Source of the DNA: Furcasterigmium furcatum
Lineage: Eukaryota; Ascomycota; Sordariomycetes; Glomerellales; Plectosphaerellaceae
DNA: 64,000 nt
Direction of reading: 5' to 3'
NCBI GenBank assembly: GCA_001599815.1
Contig: BCIA01000001.1
Location: forward strand, 1,120,934-1,184,933
Shown: piece by piece, positions 10,076 to 20,302 of the stretch
Layout of the letters: each line of letters opens with the position of its first letter
Numbering within the stretch: the first letter of the stretch is position 1
The notes under the pieces: model-generated
The model's database searches: none
Told to the model about the DNA's origin: nothing
The model's input: only the letters and a program-made list of their open reading frames with translations
Made by a program: the position numbers and the translations under genes

Positions 10076-10655
10076 GACGGCGGGAAGCCAAGCAAGGGGG
10101 AAATTATGTTGCGCGTCAACATGCTGTGGGAGTCCATCACCGTGGTTCGACGATCAAGTACTGCCTAGTTCTCTCGTCCCTGGGAAGTAGGCCCTCGGCG
10201 ACGGACAGGTACGCTGTACCATCTTCGAAAACACAGATACCGTGCAGAGAGCCCAGAGCGCTCAGTGCCCTAGGGGGCATCACCGTAATTATCCAAGAGG
10301 GTAATTGATGCTCATCGTCGTGAACCACCCAGGAGGGCCGCAGAAAGGATGGCCGGTCTAGGCAGTTGCTATCCACTTTCAGCTCAGTACAGGCAACGCC
10401 GTGAACGCCCAGGCTCTCATATAGCATACTACTTCAAGGAATACACAATCTGGGGTATATGGCCACCGCCTACGGTACCGCGAACATAGGTACTTCACCG
10501 TCCGCCTTAGGCGTTACTAAGCCTGTATAGCCTATTTCGGCGCCCTGGCCTGCTCCCGTGTCTTGGTGGCAAACCAGAGAAGATAGGATCCAGTGTGTAC
10601 AAAGGGATAAGTAAAAGTCGTTTACGGGTATTTTGTACATATGTGGGCGAGAAGT
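10076..10655. other. Intergenic, convergent
   Basis: 580 bases between the stop of the copper radical oxidase and the stop of the Fungal_trans_2 regulator. I see nothing beyond presumed 3' untranslated sequence. Confidence 0.6.
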
Positions 10656-12473
10656 TCAAGTGCTGAGCGTTGACCCCCGGCGAGCTTCACGCCAGAGCGT
10701 AGCACCCGGGCCGTCGCACACCGGCCCAAACCACAAGTATCCTTGAAGCCGCGGATAGATAGTTTCCCAATCTGCCTCCCGCGCGACCTTTTTGATCTGG
10801 TTGTGGTACTGACCTTCGGCCTCGGTAAATCTCGCAGCGATGGCGCCCAAGACCGTGGCCCAGGTCAGGAAATCGGCGACGCGGGAATCCCTGGAATGAG
10901 ATCCTTGCCACGTCGCCTCGATCAAGCCGAGCACTTCTTTCGCGAGTCGAGGTTTGATTCCGGTGTGAGGTGGCATTGGGAAAATGGTCATGTCCAAGTA
11001 GATGAGGGCACAGAGGCGGCAGATCTCATAGAGAACAGTGATGGCCTCGTCATCTTGGCACTTGTCCGGATCCACCCCGAGTGCTGTGGGTTCTCTTTGT
11101 GAATACGGGGCGATTGAGAGGATCTTATGGGTTGCCCAGTCACAGTTGCCGAGCAGCATGTTAAGTGATGCTGGGGCTCCTGAGGTCTTTCGACAGAAAT
11201 GGTCGAGGGCGACAGTGATGTCCACCATCTCCTGGAGGGGCTCTTCCATTTCGTCGTTTACGAACACGGGCCGTATTCCATCCGACGAGTCCGGCCGGAA
11301 GGATGCGCCCAGAGTTGCGAGCATTCGAAGTGCTTCTTGATCTGGGTCCCACATACCTCTGTGGAGGGGTGATTTCCGTCGAGGGGGGCATGGGAACCTG
11401 GGCGGGAGTCCAGTTCGACAGCTGTTGACTAAATCCCAGCTACGCCGGCGGGTCAGTATGGAAACAAATGATGGCTTGTTGCCCAGGAGTTCCGAGGAAG
11501 AGGAGATGCATACGGAGGTAGGACGCATCCGAATATGGACTGATCAACAAACGAGAGCCCGCCTCTCTGCTCGATGAGACTATACAGCGCGTTTATATGT
11601 TGATCGCCAAATACCATCTGGCCGTAGAGGTGCAGATCGCGATGGGTGGCCAGGGGTGATAGCGGGCGCGGGTGTGGCTCTCGCCAATCTGAGTGGGGAA
11701 GCCCCTCGTGGATGCCGAGAATGAACATGGTGAGGAGAAGGTCGTTGTCAGAATCGAGGGAACCGGGTTGGTAATGATCTATCTGTGTTCGGAGAGCCTG
11801 GATTGCCTTGATTTTCCTTCGCAGCCCCCTTGAAAGTATCCGGCGGTTCACCGAAGGATCAGACGAGGAAGACACGAGGAAATGTGTGGATGCGCCTGAT
11901 ATCTGGGCATTCAAGACCATGGGGGATCTCATGGTCCTGGAAATCCACGACTGTACGAAAGCCTGGTTCTCGAGTTCCGACTCTCCGAACACTGGTTGTA
12001 TCGTCCTATGAAATGCTGCGAGTCATTGTTAGTGCTGTGCTGATCCAGTGCTTGGGTACCTGGTCAGTCCCCAGCCTCAAGCGGCGCATCCTACCGTAGT
12101 TGAGAATGAATTCGTCATCCCGGGTCAGCCCTGGAACCGGGAGAGAACCAAATGGATCTATCAACCCTGCAGACTGTGGGCTTGGTGCGATGCGGACAGG
12201 GGGGAACTCGAGGTGTCCGACGGTGGAATGCAGCCCCTGGCCGTTGCCCTCGTGGCCTGGATCGGCCGACATGCACCCCTTGGGAGTAGAATCGGCCTCC
12301 GCGGACCAAGGTATAAACTTGAGCGCCTTGGGCTGGTGGCTGGTGGCCTTGCGCGCGCTGTGCCGCCAGACATGGACGCGGGCCTCAGCATTCAGCCGGC
12401 CGCCGGAAGCGAGGGAGCCAGAGGCAGATTGATAAGGCAGAAAGAATACTGGGCGGTTACGTTCTGGGGCCAT
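10656..12473 (-). CDS. Fungal-specific transcription factor domain protein (Fungal_trans_2 type, no zinc cluster)
   Basis: A predicted 554-residue protein from three exons on the minus strand: 12095-12473, 12016-excluded intron, 11514-12015, and 10656-11439. Introns are 79 and 74 bases. Splicing joins FILNY to AFHRTIQPVFGESE and then SIFGCVLPP to WDLVNSCRTGLPP, which keeps the frame and gives the usual Fungal_trans_2 order: a DPFGSLPVPGL lead, a helix pair, SLIEQRGGL, and a C-terminal helical half. The N-terminal ~70 residues (PVFFLPYQSASG, AEARVHVWRHSARKA) resemble the basic RSHVxR leader seen in Fungal_trans_2 proteins that lack a Zn2Cys6 motif. No zinc cluster is present before the chosen ATG at 12473. 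It may be a co-regulator or a factor that binds DNA by other means. It is divergent from the bZIP-like gene. Confidence 0.75.
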
Positions 12474-13084
12474 CTCGTCCCGTCTGATTTGATGACCACT
12501 GGGGACACACCGAGGGGGGCGCTGGGTCGGTCTGAGTAGGTGAACATTGGTGGAGGTTCGTCTCGTTGTCGCGACGTTACAGTTGGTATCATCCACCGGG
12601 CTAATTTTGGACGAATCTCGGCGCTGGTGGGGATCGCTGATCTTTACCGTAATAGGAATGTGGACTCTTTCCATTTTGGGTTAAGTTCCTCACCCGTGTC
12701 ATTGGGCGTACTCACTCGCGGGTCCTCCGAACCATGTGAACTTGACCACCACCACACTCATGCCGTCGTGGCATTACAATAACATCGGGAAAACCCCATT
12801 CATCCCAGGTGAAATCTTCATGTATTCGCTTGCCTAGAAAATAAGCCTAGAATCTAGGCCGGCCCGGGCGTAGTTCGCCTTACCGGGAGCGCGCCCCCAC
12901 CCCCCGGCCTGGTAGTCGTACATATGGGGCCCTCAGCCCAGTCCCAAGTATTCGACATACTTTGTCCCGAGCTCGATCCTCCGTTCACTCACTACCTGCG
13001 ACTGCTCCAAAATTCATATTTGCCGTCGGTGTTTCACGTCTCACTTTTGACTTAAGAGTGTCTAGAGCCCGCACGAGACAAACC
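12474..13084. promoter_or_regulatory. Divergent promoter between two regulator genes
   Basis: 611 bases separate the start codons of the Fungal_trans_2 protein and the bZIP-like protein. No convincing coding frame or clear repeat is visible. It includes C-rich runs near 12893-12908. Confidence 0.55.
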
Positions 13085-13875
13085 ATGCCTGCGAGACCTT
13101 CATCAAAGCATCCTTCGAGCCCGGCAGCAGAAACCCGATCCTCAGACCTCAAATGTCGACCCAGGATCACCAAGCCCGATGACTGGACGGACCTGGCGAG
13201 TCCAGATGAGCGGCGTCGCATCCAAAATCGGAACGCCCAGCGGAAATTCAGTAGGCATAAACAAGCGACTCCCGAGATATCAAGGTCGCCCACTAATCGT
13301 CCAGCAGGGCAGAAGGTCCGCGATAACAAAGAATTGGCTGAGCGCGAGGCTCAGAACCAAAAGTTCGCCAGGAATAGTTATCAGATCCCAACGCCAAGTG
13401 ATCTCAGTGGCGACTGTGCAGACGATGAATTGGGTCTGCCGTGGGGAAGCTTCAGTATGAAGCACGTCTTATCCCGTGGACATGAGGCTGTCAGCCTCCA
13501 GAGAAACGGGCACGACGGCAAATTGCTCCCCAACCAACAGATTGTCGGACCGGATTCTTCGCTCTTCTGGCAACAGTCCATCCACAGCAGCATGGGAAGC
13601 AGCGACGCGCTGTCACAAGACCTTGACGAATTCGCGATCAACCACAACAGCGGCAACTGGAGAGAGTGTGAGTACCTGAGAAGCTCGAGACAGACGACAA
13701 CTTAGGCTGATGATTCCCTCTCACTCATATAGTGGGACTGGCCGAACCTCTGAGAGCCTCCCCTTCTCTTGACTTTCAGTCTTGGCCAAATCCAGATCCT
13801 CTAGCGCCCACCAACGGTCTCAATGTGTACGGCGCAATCTTTCCGACCGAAGACCTGGAAGTAGACTTTTCATGA
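13085..13875 (+). CDS. bZIP-like (AP-1 type basic region) protein
   Basis: A predicted 222-residue protein from exons 13085-13250, 13308-13667 and 13733-13875. The first intron is 57 bases (donor GTAGGC, branch-like CTAAT, acceptor GCAG) and is a multiple of three, so the unspliced frame stays open. Removing it gives RRRIQNRNAQRKFRQKVRD, a fungal AP-1-like basic region with the NxxAQxxFR signature. The second intron (65 bases, GTGAGT to ATAG) removes a premature end and yields a C-terminus ending in LEVDFS. After the basic region comes KELAEREAQNQKFARNSYQI. This is the start of a helix, but without the run of heptad leucines expected of a zipper. It is likely nuclear. Targets unknown. Confidence 0.75.
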
Positions 13876-14452
13876 AGTTGGCGACATGGAGATGAAATCA
13901 GTTAGGGGAGAACCGATGAGATATCAGTGTAACGACCTTGGTAGGCCCAGGACTTATTGCTGAGGGGCTTCCAACACTGGCGAGCCATCTGTCACGGGAC
14001 GCGGCAACGACTTCAAGATCTTTTTCTGGGTGCAGGGCGAAGGGAAAAACGACTCCATCAGCGGAAATATCACGAAATATTTGTCAGAGTCTTCAACAGA
14101 AAGCGAAATTGCATTTTTCTGGATGCTAAGCGTATCGGTCATCTTGGAGGCGGCAAGCGCGAGGTCGGATCTTTGGAGACCTCAAATGTAGAAGCAGGGC
14201 CTATGATTCAATATTGTTCTATATCCTTAACCACTCATCTTATTCAATGCCATAGTCTCCGGCAACGGTCCAAAGCGTTGGCATACCATGTTCACGCCAG
14301 GGGAGCTAAAGACACAACTTTACAGTGATATAGAGCCATCCAGATACGAATCGGCTCGGACTTCGAGACGTTGCAGAACAAGATGGTGACACGACAGATC
14401 CCGTTGCGGTTCTTGGGGGACCGCGCCCGAAAATATGTAAATCGGGTCTTGT
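13876..14452. other. Intergenic
   Basis: 577 bases after the bZIP-like gene. Only short frames without protein-like features. Confidence 0.5.
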
Positions 14453-14861
14453 CTATGTTTGCAGCGCTGTCAGCCCATGAATCTTAGCGTAGAGCGGCGA
14501 GGTGTTTGAAAGGGTCTTGAGTTGAAAGTATAATGGAAACACCGAGAAGCACCGCCGTGCACAATGTTTCGAGTGCGAAAAGAGTGACCCAGGGCCACCT
14601 GACGTTGAAGTAAGTATCGTCAGAATGCGATGTTCCCGGAACGGTTGACGCTCTGGAATTATCGCCGGGGTCGCTGCTCTGTATGAGACTGCTCAGAGTC
14701 GTGGCGATATTCCTGATCGGCCGTTCCAGCTCCTCGGCTACGAGGAAGAAGCCGAAAAAGTTGCCTGCACCAGTATCCCAGTCGTTCGTAGCAGAGGTAC
14801 CGTTCAGAAGAATCGCGAAATTGCGCGATAGCAATAGATCCGTGGACTGGGACGCTGGTCA
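14453..14861 (-). pseudogene. Relic of a DUF3176-like membrane protein gene (C-terminal part)
   Basis: The minus-strand frame ending at 14484 reads NIATTLSSLIQ, then DDTYFNVRWPWVTLFALETL and a hydrophobic stretch ending GVSII. This is the pattern of the C-terminus of fungal DUF3176-type multi-pass membrane proteins (a VRWAW-type motif followed by the last membrane helix). The frame then runs off into HLAALR and a stop. A shifted frame over the same bases reads TSPLYAKIHGL, which resembles the normal end of the family, so one small frameshift near 14505-14515 separates the two. Upstream, an in-frame stop at 14859-14861 cuts the frame and I cannot find the N-terminal two thirds. It is best read as a truncated, frameshifted gene relic. 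Family assignment is from memory of motif patterns and is moderate. Confidence 0.5.
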
Positions 14862-15447
14862 CTTTAAGGGGGAATCCCCAGGGCGTTTTGGCCCGAAGAT
14901 GACACCCTCTCACAATTACAGCACGCCAACCATGCTTTCGCGCGTATAGCTAATAGTAGGTGGCAGCCAAGACGCTCGTGGCGCGGCACGACGCACCGTC
15001 TTCACTGGTTTGGTAGCCTGTTGCTCGACTCTCGTTCTCAAGTGACCGCATGTCCACCCTGCTGATAGGAGCTTGAAAGGTCAAAGACAGCTCCCTGCAC
15101 AACTCCATTCTCAGCCGATGCGCCAGAACGAGTCTCCTCCAATATTGGCGCTGGGGCCATGTCTAGCATACTGATTGTCCGTGGATGAAAATAGTTACAG
15201 CTAGGTCTGGGGTCATACATGGCGTGATAAGAAGCCGAGAAGCCGGAGATCCGTCAGCCTATTATTCCAAGGCATCATTCCGAATTATTGCTTAGAGTAA
15301 ACGTGGCTTTCGAGTCCCAGATCGACTCCCGGTTTCCGGAGGATGGCGCCATCGGGGCTAGCGAGGAGTCCTCGACGCAGACCGGGAACATGACGAATAG
15401 TACGTACGAGGTGCGCCATACAAGGGCCGGTCGGCTGGCCGGATCCA
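14862..15447. other. Intergenic upstream of the extradiol dioxygenase
   Basis: 586 bases between the membrane-protein relic and the dioxygenase start. No intact gene is visible. It may contain unrecognisable remains of the relic as well as the dioxygenase promoter. Confidence 0.5.
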
Positions 15448-16646
15448 ATGGCTAAATACTTATGCTCAGTCGCCCCGTTGGAGAAAGTGACGCTGCCCAC
15501 ACTCCCAACCTGGTCCTCAACCGACGCCCAGTACTTCTTTAGCCAGCTGAGGATCACAATGCCTTCAGCTCATCTTCCGCAGGACCAACTCCCGGTGTAT
15601 TTCATCGGACATGCGGGAGTAAATCTGCTCTTCAGCGACTCTGCCAGCATCCAGACGGTCAGAAGCAACCTCAAAGCCATCGGGGACGAAATCCGGGCGC
15701 TCTCGCCCAAGCCAAAGGCAATCGTGGCCTTCAGCGGCCACTTTGAAGCTGGCGAGATCCATGGTCCCAACGTCATAGAAGGCAAGGAATGAACCCTGTA
15801 TTCGCCCTGAAAATTGACCAGAATCGGGGCTGATTCTGACCACACTGCAGTCAACGTGAAGCGGAACACCGAGGTTCAAGTACGGCCCTGGCCAAGCAAG
15901 TAAACTGATGCGACAGGCTCTCTGCTAACAAAGTCCACCTCAGCACGACTTTGTCAACGACTTCCACGACTCGAACCCCTCCGTCTACGAATATGACTGG
16001 CCACACACCGATGCCCCTGAACTGGCACTCGATGTCTGGCGCCGCCTCGTCGACCAGGGCATCAAGGCAAAGCGCGTCGAGCGACATGTTGATCACGGAG
16101 TCTGGGTGCCCTTCAAAGTCATGTTTCCTCCCGAGACACCTCTAGACATACCCCTGGTTCAGGTTTCGACATTCCACGGCTACGATCTCGCCAGCCAGCA
16201 CAGGCTTGGCGAAGCGCTTCAGTCTCTTCGAAACGATGGCTTTGTCGTTGTTGGATCCGGCATGGCCGTTCACTCCTTTGCCTCTCTCGGGGAAATCTCA
16301 GAGGCGCCTTCCGAGAACAAAGATGCGGTGCGTGCAAAGGTTCTCGCGGAGAGCAAGCGCTTCGACAAGGCCATCCGGGGGGCTTTGGCGGAGAGAAGTT
16401 TCGTGGACCGCAAGGCGTCCTTGTTGGCCCTGGAGTCGCTTTATGAGTACAAACGTTCTCATCCCACCGTCGAGGTATGCATGGAACATGGGTTTTAAGT
16501 CATTCTTCGGCCAGCTGACCGCCATAATCTAGCATTTTACGCCCCTTCTAGTAGCTGCAGGTGCAGCTGGTGAGTCTGAAGCCGAAGCATTGGGAGTCGA
16601 CGTGGTTGAGCCGGGCATGTCGTATCTTAACGTGCGGTTTTCGTAG
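15448..16646 (+). CDS. Extradiol aromatic ring-opening dioxygenase (LigB/DODA family)
   Basis: A predicted 335-residue protein from exons 15448-15781, 15851-15879, 15944-16474 and 16533-16646. The family cleaves catechol-type rings beside the hydroxyls with a non-haem metal; fungal members are annotated as 4,5-DOPA-dioxygenase-like. The four conserved histidines are present: H55 (YFIGHAGVN), H98 (FSGHFEA), H172 (VDHGVWVP) and H299 (HFTPLLVAAGAAGE). The first intron uses a GC donor (GGCAAGG) and splices to give IEVNVKRNTEVQ. The second exon is only 29 bases. About 35-50 residues precede the PVYFIGHAG core, so translation could instead begin at the second ATG, 15559. Substrate unknown. No catechol-pathway partner genes sit next to it. 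Confidence 0.87.
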
Positions 16647-17014
16647 CAACCCAAGCATCTAATACGACAAGAACTCTGGCTTACGAGTTATCACCTTGAA
16701 TTGAACTCTATATTGACTTCCAACCTATCGCGCACTGGTGTTACCCTTAGTGTAATGTAGGTAAAGGTTTATAAGCATTCAACCCCCCTTGAAAACTGTT
16801 TACCAACGTTTGAAAAGTCTGGTGGGCCGGTTACGGTGTCTATTAAACACCAGACCCCTTTTCCCAAAATCTAACTGTCCCCCCCTCCCAACTACTCAAC
16901 ACTAATGCAAGAGCTAAAGGGTTTGCAGGGCTACCCAGGAGACGTACGCCCGGGGCCAGTCCGGTTTAATTTCTTCAGACCCCCGACCTGGTTCTTGCTT
17001 CTGCCGGCCGGTTC
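16647..17014. other. Intergenic, convergent
   Basis: 368 bases between two converging genes. Nothing beyond presumed 3' untranslated regions is seen. Confidence 0.6.
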
Positions 17015-17857
17015 CTAGACGTTCCAGCCGTTGGGGTTGAACGCGCCACAGTCACCGGCAATGACGTTCCAGGTGCCCCCGGCCGAGAACATCTGGCCCG
17101 CGATGCCGGTGCTGCACAGGTGGGAGGGCACCTTGCCCTTGCCGCCGCAGGTCTTGCCGGGCCAGATGCAGTCGCGGGTGGCCAGCTGCTGGACCCATTC
17201 GCCAACCCACTTGCACTCGATGACGAGCTGGTGGTGGTTGTCGTTGCACGTGGCCGCGCCGGCCGTCTTGTGGCAGCCGAAGAAGGCGCAGCGGCGGGCG
17301 TTGACGTAGCAGCGGCCGCCGACGGCCTTGAGGCGCTTCCAGAGGGTGTTCATCTCGAAGCCGTCGCCGAAACCGAAGCGGGTGATGCAGATGACGTTCT
17401 GGGAGGATGTTAGAGGGCAAGAATCAAAACGGGCAGGGGAAGAGAGACAAACCCTCTTGGCAAGGGTACGCTCAGCCAGAGCTGCGGGCCCATCCTCGAG
17501 AGGCGTGGTGTTGATGTCGGAGTCGTCGGGGGCGCCATAGATAGAGAGGCCGGGGTAGTCCTTCTGGACCTGGGCGTCGATATCCTACAAATAGGTGTCT
17601 TAGCTTCTCGGTGTATAGCCCCTGAGGCAAGGCTTTCTTACATCGAGGCTGCTGCCGGTGTAGTCGACGACGGGGCCGCCCTTGTAGAGGCTACCGCTCC
17701 AGGAGAGGGCGTCGATGTCACGCATCTCCAAGGCGCTAAGCTGTACTCGAACGTCAGTCTGTGGCTCTTCCGAGCAAGTGGCTGGTGTTCAACGAACCTC
17801 AGCCGGCATGGCAGCCACGGCAGCAACGAGGCCGAGAAGAATAGTCTGAACCTTCAT
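17015..17857 (-). CDS. Cysteine-rich secreted protein with Kex2 site, candidate effector
   Basis: A predicted 224-residue pre-pro-protein from four minus-strand exons: 17798-17857, 17642-17740, 17453-17584 and 17015-17398. The introns are 57, 57 and 54 bases. It begins with a clear signal peptide (MKVQTILLGLVAAVAA, cut near residue 16-19). A pro-region runs to a Lys-Arg pair at 96-97 (LAERTLAKR), exactly at an exon border. The remaining 127 residues hold ten cysteines (101, 127, 134, 139, 148, 159, 174, 181, 192, 214), enough for five disulfides. The segment GCHKTAGAATCNDN and the late GGTWNVIAGDC are typical of fungal small secreted proteins. I cannot name a family. Secretion and maturation are well supported; an effector or antimicrobial role is inference. 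Confidence 0.8.
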
Positions 17858-20302
17858 GTTTACGGTGAGTTGGAGTGTGAAGAAGGAGCAGAGTGGTGGA
17901 GAATGAGACAACTGAGTTCAGCTTGGAGCTGGGGCATCTCCTAGGACAGAACGCTGCCGCGAGGGCCCCTTTTATGCTAATCATACCATGAAGCCCGGCC
18001 AACTCGTCGGCCAGCGGGGTCTGTGGTGATGTTGACCTTGGCAGCATTGCATGGGCAACTCGAGTGCCAGAAGAGGCAGTATGGTCCGGTGCAACTACAC
18101 TAAACATTTGACTAAATTCCTCGGGCTCCTAGCCCGCCCCGAAGACGAGGGTGATGTCTGCATGAAGCTTCGTGGTCTGCCAGGCCCCATGTATACAACC
18201 AGTCCCGTAGGTAGCCCAGCTTTATGGCCGTGACCCCCACGGCGGGTCAGCAGGGCCGCTTAGCCAGCGTCTGCAAGGGAGGGACCATGAATGCTCAGTT
18301 CTGGAAGATGTCTGTTCCCACCAAGGCTCTACCGAAGTGCCCATGGGGCACAGGAGAGGACTTGTTTGGTGGCGCCACCGCGCATGAACCTGCAGACCCC
18401 TTGCTTGGAAGCGAAATCGAGTCGACGCACGCGGCTTCTCGGTGACGGGACTGGCCCTGTGCAGGACGACTGTGCGATGTGGGTGGTGACGTGGTCGCAC
18501 GTGCACGCATTATCGGCCATCCCTGGACTCAGTCATGACGCGGGCTTCCTATTCTGGGTGAAGATAGGAGGCTGCTCAGTCCTTGATAAGATGGGAGAGT
18601 TGCGGACGGCGCCTTGGCAGAACTCGTCGGCGAACTTCCACACCTAAGTACCTAACTTGCAGGGCAAGCCTTCGGCAAAATGGGGTGTGTTCTGTGACCG
18701 GGCCAGAGTCATCCTGGATCTTATCGAGCACCGACGCTCCAGATTTTCTATAGGATTAACTGATTGCTCATGGTCATGAGGAACCCTGAATATCATCGTT
18801 GTAGAACATAGCTGAAGCTGGCTAGATACCTAACAACTATTAGGTCTGAAGAGCTATGAGGAGACCAAGGCTCACGCCACAAAGGGGAAGTCCTCCGGCG
18901 GCATCGCGGGATGAACAGGTCCTGCGCTGTGCCGAATTCAGTCACGATAGATGCATGGGCACGAGGCCAGACCGGGCTGCCCATGCTCGCCAGACGGCGA
19001 GGGGCAAAGCCGCAGGCGGCCACACAAGTCCCAGGGAGGGTAGAGAAGCGAGCTTGGCCTGCCGACGGGCATCCACCGCACCGAGAAAGTCGGCGCCGCC
19101 TGCTGGGACACTACAACACAAAAAGACACGAGTAGGGGCTATGCCGCGTCGTCTTCCGGGGTCGCGATATGATGCTGACGGACCGCGGCTGGCGTCTATT
19201 GTCGCTGCGCCGCGGCCAACTAAGAATAAGCAGCTCCGCACGGCATCGAGTGAGGGAAGAGACGGTTCAAGTTGTGCGCTACAACGGCTCAGAGGCTCCT
19301 CCCGCCCACCGTGCCGCGCCGGCTACCGGCAAACAACCTCGACTGGGCATCGCATGGCCGGAACATGGGTCTAGACTCTTTCCCTGACCCTGCACTAACC
19401 CTGACCCTGCAGCAGACCAGGGGTGAGGCAGGACCATGCCTCTCGCGCTTCGCGACTATGATGGCCGCGAGAATCATGTTGGCTTCTGCGGGGGGTTCAT
19501 CCGGCTGGGTCGGTCATGTGCCGGAGGATGACAAGCTCAGATCCAAGCTTTTCAGGATACTTATCACGGCTTGATGGCCGGAGAGCCGTCGCAGAGTCTT
19601 CCAGTGTGCAACGTCTAGGTTTATGCGAGCTCTTTCCTGAAGAGATATGCACAGCTTGTCGAGACTCTGATCTTTTGCCTGAGACAGAATAATCCGCAGG
19701 TTGCTTCGCAGAGTCGCCGTATCGGCGACACTTGGTGTCTACAAATTTCCATCACGGGTCTTTTTTAAGTAGTAATTGGCTCCCAAGTAGGGTACTCTCC
19801 GCCTTGCCTTGCGTAGTAGGTGGTTCGTTCTTCAAAACCAATACCGCCTTTTCCTTGCAGTTGGCTCCAAACAGCATCCCGCCCACGCATCGGCGAATAG
19901 TGCGAGCATGGTGTAACGCATATATGGTATATATGCCCATTCAATCTTGCAGTTTCCATTTTCCCCTTTCAGATAATGCAGGCACGTGTATCTTCCAGGT
20001 TAATACATTTGTTGTTTACTTCAACATTGTGTTGTCAACTGTGGGCATCGTTGCTGGCTTCCGCGTGCAAGTCTTTAACCACTGACACCAATGACCTCGA
20101 TCCCGTTTCCTTCCCTTCGCCTCTAGGTATGTTGGCTGCTTATCTCGTCCGCTTTGCCAAGACGATCGCAGTAATGTTACCTACTATTAGTAGACATCCG
20201 GTGCCGAGAGCCGCCGCTGCGAAGCATTCGTATACTGGTAGCATCTCAAGAGTACCAGAATCTTTGGGAACCAGGGCAACGTTTGACTACTTAGAGACTC
20301 CA
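17858..20302. other. 2.4 kb stretch with no convincing gene
   Basis: Upstream of the secreted-protein gene and downstream of the reductase gene. Frames of up to ~170 codons exist around 18856-19374, but their composition (Arg, Ala and Pro-heavy, no hydrophobic core) looks like chance frames in GC-rich DNA. A short CCCTGA/CCCTAA-like run at 19382-19410 is noted under rejected items. No repeat or RNA gene was recognised. It could hold a long promoter, a non-coding RNA or decayed sequence. Confidence 0.5.

Noticed and set aside
18856..19374. 172-codon plus-strand frame in the gene-poor stretch
   Set aside because: Arg/Ala/Pro-rich with no hydrophobic core, signal peptide or motif; typical chance frame in GC-rich DNA.
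19382..19410. CCCTGA/CTAACCCTGACCC run resembling fungal telomere repeat
   Set aside because: Only two or three imperfect units, and they sit in the middle of ordinary sequence; too short to call an interstitial telomere.
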